From assembly GCF_949987535.1 (NCBI RefSeq), contig NC_080067.1, positions 6,572,001 through 6,636,000 on the forward strand: DNA of 64,000 nt, in the 5' to 3' direction. A model generated the notes under the pieces. It was not told where the DNA came from. It was given only the letters and a program-made list of their open reading frames with translations, and ran no database searches. The DNA is from Balaenoptera acutorostrata (lineage: Eukaryota > Chordata > Mammalia > Artiodactyla > Balaenopteridae). Below are positions 56,167-64,000 of the stretch, piece after piece (the stretch's first letter is position 1; every line of letters starts with the position of its first letter). Position numbers and translations under genes: made by a program.

Positions 56167-59100
56167 CCAACACTACATACTTTTAAGTTTAATCTGAATT
56201 ATTAATATTCTCCATCACTTTCTTGTGTGTAGACCATCAACAAGACAATAAATCAAGTCTTGGTGTGTAGCATTTGCCAATATCTGATATCTGTAGTATA
56301 AATACTACCATCACAACTGTTTTCAAATACTCCCTCCATAGCTGATTTCAAGCTACCAAGAAGTCACCAACACAGTCTTGGGAAGAAATGTGCAGTAGCA
56401 CACCATTATATGGTGTTTTCATTATACAGGTAAAATAGACAAAAATTGATCTTGAGAGCACAGATAACAATAAAATGTAGTCAACTAGTTAGGAACTGAT
56501 GAGTTTGAATATTTATTACTTTTGTCTTTAATATAGTTTAATTCTATGCTTATACAGTTTATTTCCAAATCATACTTTTGTTGAACAACTGATTTGCAAA
56601 ATTTGTGAAAATTAATAGTTGCCCCTCCTGTACCTGTGCTGCCAGCACTGCCACAATAGGCACGTACAAGCCAGCCTATCCTTGGGGCCTGCTCCGTCTA
56701 TCCTGAAAGGAGCAGCAGAAGCCCAGAAATGTTTCTTGCCTCTCTTGACCTCCATTCTAAAAGTTTTCTCTTTCAGCATTCTCAATAGGAGCAGGACAAA
56801 AATAAGTAAAATATTTGAGATATATTGAAATTGAGTCAACTAATTAGGATTGACTGGATTTTTACAAATGTTTTGTTTCAGTTTTTATTTCAAGGATGAT
56901 GTTTACTGCTCTAGGTTTTCAAAAAGCTTCTCTGTATCACATCATTTGAGAATCAAAATGGGCCAGAAAGTTCATTTTAGCCTTTCTCTAGTTTCCAAGC
57001 AGGACTTCATTTAAGAAATATTAGACAGGCAGCTCACTAATGTGCTTTTACAACTCAACATTTCCCAGAGTTTTTGCATGTCTTTTTTAAAAATCAGTTT
57101 CTTTTTTTTTTTCAATTTTCTAAAGAAATACAACATTAAAAATCTGTTGCATGGCTTCCCAAGAGAGTGTCTCTCAGATGTGATAATAGTAGCATAATAA
57201 AGGCTCCCTTTTTTTCTCCATTATTTTAGGGTTCAGGTCTCTACTTTCCCTTCCATAACATCAACAGGAATGACATAATAGAAGTATCTGTTATATTAGA
57301 TGTTCTCATAGACATTATACTGACCCTGATGGTCCTTCACAGAACACGCACTAAATGGAACCATTATGGTTATTCTCAAAATGATTGTCAATGTAATTGC
57401 CATTGTACGAAAAGCGTTATGAGCATTTACTGCTTCTCTGCTTTGACAGCAGATACTTTTCAAACATGAATATATCAGCAATTAAAATCACAAACATAAT
57501 CATAACAACAAAGGCCCTGTCTTCAACTTTCATTTTTAAAAAACAGTGCTAGTTTTTTCCCCAACTTAAATGGAATAAAATGGTTCCACATTTTAGATTT
57601 GGTATTGATGTGAATTCAATAATGCAATTAATTGGTATTTTTAGTGGCATAATTACCTTTCATACAAGTAACTCATTTTATGCATCAGTTTACATTCATT
57701 GAATTAAATAATTCAAAATAAACAGTTATCATAAGGAACATGCTCATGGCATTTTAATAGCACTTCAATCAGATTTATACAGACTAATTGGGAAAGAAAC
57801 ATATACACATGAAAACACAGATATACACTATACACCCCACCACTCAGCAAGCTCAAGAAAATCCCAGGAATTTTTATTTCCTTTCCTGTTTTGGTAATGT
57901 ATTGTTCCAAAAGAACAGCCTGACATATTTAAGCCAAATTTTAATTGAGTTAAGATTGTGTGAGTGTCAGGAATTTTCAGCCTGATTTGAGTCAAAATAG
58001 CTGAATCATAAATCCTGCCCAGACTGACTTTGAAAAGAGCCCAAAGCCCACTCTCTTCAATAGCATAGGGGCTTCAGTGCCATAATATAGTCTGTACTCA
58101 AGCATTAGAGGGATTGCTGGACATTTCATATTCATTTGATGGCAATTGTACATTCACAGCAAGTCAGGTACCATTGCAAGAGATAAGCCAAGGAAAGAGC
58201 ATGACTGAAGGGGTGGGAGGAAGTGGAGAGTAGAAGGTATGACATAGCCACTGTAGGGACATTCACAACAACCAATTTATAGAAAAAGCCAATCAGACGA
58301 TCTTTCAGAGGACAGAGGTTATAGACACCTATCTGATCATGTCTACTGAAGCGAGAAAATGTTTAAAACTGACTCTCTCCAAAGGAAAGGGAGATATACT
58401 TTAAAAGTGTTCTTCTCAAATCTAGAGCTAGAAATCAATAAAGTCGCCGAAGTTGGATGGGTGGGCTTTTCTAGGCATCTGATTGAAGGTCAACTTCTTC
58501 CCTGATCTCAAGGTTGGACAGACACAATTGTGACAATTAGAATCAAGCGTTAGATATGACCTTGATATTTTTTTTTTCTTAAAATGTTTTTAAAGACTTC
58601 TAATATACAGGGAAGAAGTTACAGGAAGTCCAGGGCAAGCACATTTTCAAGCTATGCATCTGCACTCAAAGAATATTTAATTGTATAATTTCCAACTCAG
58701 GAGCCAAAAGCAAGATTGAAGCCCAGGTAATTGGTTCTCATAGACCCATAATTTTATTTCCATTTTAAAAATAAATAATATTTTCTGCTTAGATTTTGTA
58801 GGGAAAAGGTTTGCATAGTGTGGTTTTGCAAATCTTCACACCATCATCTAATTTCAACTCCAGATGGTTCTGGAAAATTATAAAACTAGATAAAGTTTTA
58901 AAATTTCCCATTTATTATGATAATATGAATGGAAGAAACTTCTCTAAATTTGCTCCCTAAGCGAAACCTTAGACCAAAGTCAGCTTTCTTACTGCAAAAA
59001 TATTCTTCAACCATAGCATATTTCCAAGCTTCAGTGGAAATGTAAGTAGTGCAGGGGGTTGCAGCCGATGATTTTCCCTTACTACTCCCACCCCCAACTC

Positions 59101-59317
59101 TGCCTCTGAGCCCAAGATCTCTTCAATTCAGGGGTCTCTGTAGAAGTCTTATGTAACATATAGTCCCTTGAATCAATTGCTACTAATTTTACTTCTTTTC
59201 TTCTATTCCCTTCTGGAGGGAGTCCTTTGCCAGATGGTGACAGCACTGCCAGGGTTGGGTGCTTTCCAAGTAGCTTTGAAGTGAGGCAATATACATTCGA
59301 GTTGGTATATTGTTATG
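56167..59317. other. Longest repeat-poor stretch
   Basis: About 3.1 kb with no repeat I recognise beyond T-rich patches (57102-57120, 58568-58578). Small frames such as 56612-56839, 57296-57481 and 57713-57985 show no domain. If the window holds conserved non-coding elements, this is a likely place, but the sequence alone does not show it. Confidence 0.45.
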
Positions 59318-59500
59318 TCAGAGTCTGGGTTTGAATTCCAGCTCTGACATTTACCAGCTTTGCGGCTTTCCATTAATTCTCTGTACACTTTGTGCTTTCA
59401 TTCCATCATCTGTAAAATGGGTATGATAATTATCTAACTCTCAAGATTGGCATGTTTGTAAAATAATACATTAGAAAATTATAACACTGGTATGTAGTGA
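59318..59500 (+). mobile_element. MIR SINE
   Basis: 'gtctgggtttgaattccagc', 'tctgacatttaccagctttg' and 'catcatctgtaaaatgggta' are well-kept MIR core in order. Confidence 0.85.
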
Positions 59501-60239
59501 AGGGTGACAGAATATGCTATCTCAAAATATACCACTTTGGCATAAGGACTGCTTTGATTTAGAGGCACTTGAAAAACAGCAAACCATCCCCCCACCCACC
59601 CAAAAAAACAAAACAAAAAAATCACCAATCTGAATTTCTTTCTTTTTCTTAAAAGCAGGAGATGAAATTCCCCTGTGAAAGATGTCCTCCCTATACCTGA
59701 AGGAAAGTGACATTTTTATCATCAAGGGTAAGAAGTTGAAGAGAATTCTACACAAACAGAACTTATTAAAATAATTATTATCTCTTCTTAGCCTCCACAC
59801 ATAGCTTAGTTATTTTTCCACAACTGCCTCTGTTTGTTCAACCTACTATAAAAGCATGTAGGTTCTCCTATTTCTTTGGGTTTTCATTCCTAATGAAGGT
59901 TCCCATCTCACCTAAAACTTATAAAAAATGTGTATGCTTTTCTCCTGGTAATCAGTCTTAAGTCAATTTAAATTATGAATCACCCAAGAATCACCTTTCC
60001 TAGTTAGCTTACCAAGAACGCTCAATATGTATAAAAAGCAAAAACAAACAAAAAACATTATTTACATGTACAGACCATTATAGAAAGAAGAGTTAAAAAA
60101 AAATATATGCTAATGACTCTTTTTCAAACTTCTCTGAGGCCTATGCCATACCTACTAAATCAGAATCTTCAGCTCTAAGAGTTAATATTTGTAAAGCACT
60201 TAGAACTTGTTAGTTGTTACATCAAGTTATAGGTATGGC
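59501..60239. other. Unassigned sequence
   Basis: C-rich then A-rich patch at 59588-59622. A MER5-like scrap ('actaaatcagaatcttcagc') is possible at about 60152. Confidence 0.45.
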
Positions 60240-61791
60240 TTATCTGACTTCCGGAGGGCAGCCCCACACTTCGTACCTTTGATAGTGGTTCCAGTGTGAA
60301 CCACCGGAGCATATGTGAATGACCTGGGGAAGAATATGACTGGATATACAGCATTTCTGGTCAAGTAGAACATTTACAGGACAGGAAAGTTATCTCCGTT
60401 GTGTTTTGCTAACATGGCACCCCAGGCAGGAGCAGCTCCATCCTAGGCCTAGAATTTTATTTCCATAGTTCCCCATATTTGATCATCCTCTTGACCATTC
60501 AAGAGTTTTGATCAAAACATCAGCCTTAGGGTGACTCTCAGTCACAGTTGCCTCTTTGGGTCTCAGTGTAGTATTCATAAAAGATCATTGAAATCCTTTC
60601 AAATATCTTGTCAGGTTTCAGCCAGGACAAACAGTAAATATTCCTGGAAGTATTGAACGACCTCTTGGACACAAGAGGTGCCACGGAAGAGGGTACAAAA
60701 GATACTAGTCTCCCCAAATCTAGAGCCACTCCCAGAGACAGCCACAAGAAAGACAGGCTTAGACGATTCTCTTGAGAGCTGGCAACAGTTTGGAGGACCC
60801 CTGCCGCAAATAGAGTGCAACCCACATTTCTGTCGGGCTCTAACTTGGGGAACCTTAAGCTGATAGTTGCCAAGCCAAGTCCTCAGGACACAAAACAAGA
60901 CAAACAAGTCAGTAGTTGTCCCTGGGAGAAAGAAGATCAATAACCAGTGGGTACCCCAAACCAAATTCACAAGAGTCTGAATTTGCATAAGGAGAGGACA
61001 ACGTGAAATTTTATTTTCCTCTCTCGACTGGGCACTTCAGAAATCTAAGAAAGCTAACTTTGATAAGAATTCTTACCCTTTGCCAGCTTCTGCCAGTTTT
61101 CCCCATATCCCATCTGCAGGGTCTGGAGCTGGTGGGTTTTAAAATAAAGGGTGTAGCCCCAGTAGCTACCAGAATTTAGCAAAGTTTTCCATTAATTTTA
61201 ATTTTAGTTTCCCCTTGGTTGTTTAAAGGAATAACTGGTAACAGTTTACCAGAGAATCCCTCAGAGTCCTGTCAACCCTGAGAGGGGCCCTTATGGGGGT
61301 CCTTCTTTGAGGGTAGAAGTGTTGGTATGGAAGAATTTGACAAAACCTTCAAAGACAATTTTTTTTTCTAGGGTTCTAGTTGATTACAAAAGAGACACCA
61401 ATTTCTGGGCCAGTGTTGTGATGATGGACCCCTAAGAGTGTTCAAAGGTGGAGGCCCAGATATTTTAGGTTTAGGGCTTTGGAGCTAAAGCTAGCTCCAA
61501 AGTAGTAAGGCAACTACTTTGGCCAACTTTTGTTTATGGTCTTATAGTCTCTTCAGAGTGGAAAGGCAATTTAGATAGAGCATGAGTAGACTGAACACAC
61601 AGGTAAAAGAGGATAGAGGGGAGTAGTAGAAATCATATCACGTGATGAGAAAATAGCCACTTTGAGTTCCTGCCTAGCATTTTACAGTATGACAACCCTG
61701 CTCCCAGCTAGAGTCTGGACATTTACATAAGACATTTAGATAAGAACCGGAGCATAGAATTCCCACCACAGGTTCCAACTTTGTTTTTCCC
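60240..61791. other. Unclassified block, possibly retroviral-derived (left part)
   Basis: CpG-bearing sequence, distinct in texture from its AT-rich surroundings. The minus strand has two overlapping open frames (60538-60873, 60611-60988; the latter 125 codons) with no domain I can name. It may be the left part of one old element continuing past the L1 to about 63590. Not named. Confidence 0.3.
61477..61522. repeat. Two overlapping, mutually exclusive hairpins
   Basis: Stem 1: ctttggagct (61477-61486) with agctccaaag (61493-61502), 10 bp perfect, loop 6. Stem 2: ccaaagtagt (61497-61506) with actactttgg (61513-61522), 10 bp perfect, loop 6. Both use ccaaag at 61497-61502, so only one can form at a time. 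Confidence 0.85.
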
Positions 61792-61802
61792 AGGACTCCT
61801 TT

Positions 61803-62352
61803 TTTTTTTTTTAATTTAAAAAAATGGTTTTAAAAAAAATTTAATTAATTTTTATTGGAGTACAGTTGATTTACAGTGGTGTGTTAGTTTCTGCTGCACA
61901 GCAAAGTGAATCAGTTACACATAAACATATATCCACTCTTTATTAGATTCTTTTCCAATATAGCCCATTACAGAGTATTGAGTAGAGTTCCCTGTGCTAT
62001 ACAGTAGGTCCTTATTAGTTATCGATTTTATATGTACTAATGTGTATGTGTCAGTACCAATCTCCCAATTTATCCCTCCTCCCGTTTCCCCCTTGGTATC
62101 CATAAGTTTGTTTTCTACATCTGTGACTCTATTTCTGTCTTGTAAATAGGTTCATTTTTACCCTTTTTTTAGATTCCACATATAAGTGATATCCTATGAT
62201 ATTTGTCTTTCTCTGTATGACTTACTTCAATCAGTATGATCATCTCTAGGTCCATCCATGTTGCTGCAGATGGCATTATTTCATTCTTTTTTATGGCTGA
62301 GTTGTATCCCATTGTATATATGTACCACATCTTCTTGAGGAATGGCTAAAGA
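61803..62352 (-). mobile_element. Young 5'-truncated L1
   Basis: Minus-strand L1 3' end (T-rich tail at 61801-61812 on the plus strand, then 'ggtgtgttagtttctgctgc', 'tgctatacagtaggtcctta', 'ggtccatccatgttgctgca'). Perfect 12-bp target-site duplication aggactcctttt at 61792-61803 and 62353-62364. About 17 bp of non-L1 filler lies at the truncated end (about 62336-62352). No coding capacity. Confidence 0.93.
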
Positions 62353-62364
62353 AGGACTCCTTTT

Positions 62365-63593
62365 AAAATAACCACTTAGGGTTGAGCCTGAGAAAAGTTA
62401 GAGATTTCCATGCCGACCATCTTCTAAGCCACGGTGCTTGCTACCCTGCTCTCTGTCTCCTGCTCAATCGTGACTTGGTACGGAGGACTTCCCTCCCCCC
62501 GGCTTCTGAGATCTGCGCATAATAAATCTTGTGACTTGACTTCCTTTGTATGAGTGTACTGAAACTGCATGTTCAATTGAAATGACCCCAGGGTTTTCAT
62601 TTCCCCAAAATAGGAGCTTGGATGCTGAGGGAACTCCCTGCCGACCCTGTGCAGTAGCTGTACCTCCTCATTCAACTGGTCACCATCTGCAAAGTTTTAA
62701 TTCAATACACCAGCTACTACCCCCCAACATATGTCAGTCTTAAAGTCTTTTGTTTTAGGTACCTCTTGTATCCTTAGTTTTTCACTGGCCTTTTGCAATG
62801 AATCTTTTAATTAAGCTATTTTGGAATCTTGAAGCCTTTTAGAGGCTTTGGCATGCCAATTAAAATAGGTAGCCCATTCTGTTTGTTTTATTTGGGAACC
62901 CTTACTTCCAAGTGTACTTAAATGAAGTTCTTGTCCAATTGGAATGTTCCCCATAATGGCCATTGTAATTCTAGGTTGTCTTAGTAAGATCTTTATCATT
63001 TTTGTAGATTAGATATCTACAACTTCCGGGACCACAGTCTTTAAACATAAAATAAGCAGTTGTGCAGGACGGTGGCATTCTCAATTATTTGAAGCTGGAG
63101 GGTGACATTTCTTTAGCTAAGACGTTGGTCTCTCAAAGCCAAATTCAATCTAATTCATTCTGTGATCAACTTAGTCTAGTACTGGCCGTTAGGAGGCAAG
63201 CACTCTAACAGCTTTTAAAAGTTCAATCCGCCCACTTTATGGCTTTGGCTTCTGAGAGTCGCATTAGCAATAGAGCTATTAGTCCTTTCATAAGAGATGT
63301 CTTTATAGTGGTGGACGTCCTAATGGTTTTTAATGGTCCAACTTAGATTTTTATTTTGATGGTGTAAACAGTCTGAATTTCTTTTCTGTCTTAATTTATT
63401 TTCCTTGATTCTCCAGCAGTTTATCCTAGGGACTTACCTTGAGGCTTTGTGAATTCCCTAGTGGTTACCACCTGTTGTGACTCCCAAAGTCACTACCCTG
63501 GAATCTATCCAGGATCCCAGAACATTTCTGAGAACTTTAACAAATGCTGGAACCTTTCCAGGACCTCAGAACTTTTCTGAAAATAAATTTTAA
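62365..63593. other. Unclassified block (right part), LTR-like features
   Basis: A CpG-bearing segment with AATAAA at 62521-62526 followed by 'tcttgtgacttgacttcctt', similar in layout to the R-U5 part of a retroviral LTR on the plus strand. The minus frame at 62811-62999 has no recognised domain. Read with 60240-61791, which the L1 separates from it, this may be one old element. Confidence 0.3.
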
Positions 63594-63703
63594 TACATAC
63601 ATACATATAATTATTTTTATATATACACATACATAATTATTTTGTATATACACATACATAATTATTTTTAAATATATGTATATGTAATTATTTTTAAAAT
63701 AAC
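63594..63703. repeat. AT-rich minisatellite, ~26-bp period
   Basis: The word taatta recurs at 63608, 63634, 63659 and 63685 (spacing 26, 25, 26) within a unit of the form acatacataattatttttata. Four degenerate copies. Confidence 0.9.
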
Positions 63704-63816
63704 GTTTGTTTGGATAAGAGAGCTGCACACAAGGGAGTGGAACACAAATCCGAGAGTGAATTACCCAGGGATCCTCAGTAAGAACGAGAGGAATGATGAA
63801 CTCAAAAAGGGTCAGG

Positions 63817-64000
63817 GGGCTTCCCTGGTGGTGCAGTGGTTAAGAATCTGCCTGCCAATGCAGTGGACATGGGTTCGAGCCCTGGTCTGGGAAGATCCCA
63901 CATGCTGCGGAGCAACTAAGCCCGTGTGCCACAGCTACTGAGCCTGCGCTCTTGAGCCTGAGAATCACAACTACTGAGCCCGTGCTCTCAAGCCCACGGA
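63817..64000 (+). mobile_element. CHR-type SINE, cut by window edge
   Basis: Begins 'ggggcttccctggtggtgca', followed by 'gttaagaatctgcctgccaa', the B-box 'gggttcgagccctggtctgg' and the body 'cggagcaactaagcccgtgt'. Its 3' part and tail lie beyond the window. The frame ending at 63941 is within it. Confidence 0.95.

Overview
The window is mammalian intergenic (or deep intronic) DNA built almost entirely from transposable-element remains. I could not support any host protein-coding gene, rRNA, tRNA, CRISPR array or prokaryotic-type feature. The lineage is suggested by four copies of the tRNA-derived CHR-type SINE (the 'cttccctggtggtgcagtgg' family, known from whales, hippos and ruminants) and by L1 copies sharing the cetartiodactyl-type 3' end. 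I saw no BovB LINE and none of its Bov-tA/ART2A partners, which would be expected in 64 kb of ruminant DNA. A cetacean is therefore the best guess (inference).

Layout. 0-2.5 kb: an internally deleted MaLR LTR and two ancient L2 copies. 3-4.5 kb: an L1 in two inverted halves. 4.8-7.7 kb: CHR SINEs, old L1 scraps and an ERV1-like solo LTR. 7.7-16.9 kb: mostly unique sequence with MIRs, an ERVL-like LTR and short L1 ends. 17.0-22.15 kb: one old, duplication-bounded L1 with a decayed ORF2, an 89-bp tandem repeat near its 5' end and no recognisable ORF1. 22.3-26.9 kb: L2, old L1, and a second L2 split by a solo LTR with a perfect 4-bp duplication. 27-29.5 kb: MIR and hAT-type remains. 29.58-36.88 kb: a full-length, inactivated, comparatively young L1 on the minus strand (5'UTR, ORF1, ORF2, 3'UTR). 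37-43.3 kb: unique DNA, a MaLR LTR and an old L1M. 43.9-45.2 kb: young L1 end plus SINE. 45.2-51 kb: largely unique, with microsatellites. 51-56.2 kb: L2 split by MLT1, L1 remains, MIR split by a MaLR LTR, old L1. 56.2-60 kb: the most repeat-poor stretch. 60-63.6 kb: an unclassified, possibly retroviral-derived block cut by a young L1. The last 180 bases are a SINE running off the edge.

The elements do not form a pathway; what they record is insertion history. Ancient L2/MIR copies host MaLR and ERV insertions, and L1 and CHR copies with readable target-site duplications lie on top. The most notable items are the ORF1-less L1 with its tandem repeat, the inverted L1 at 3-4.5 kb, two related ERV1-like LTRs in opposite orientation, CA microsatellites that arose at the same internal position of two L1 copies, and a pair of mutually exclusive hairpins at 61.5 kb. 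I found no convincing new biological system. Family names are from memory of consensus sequences, not from a search.
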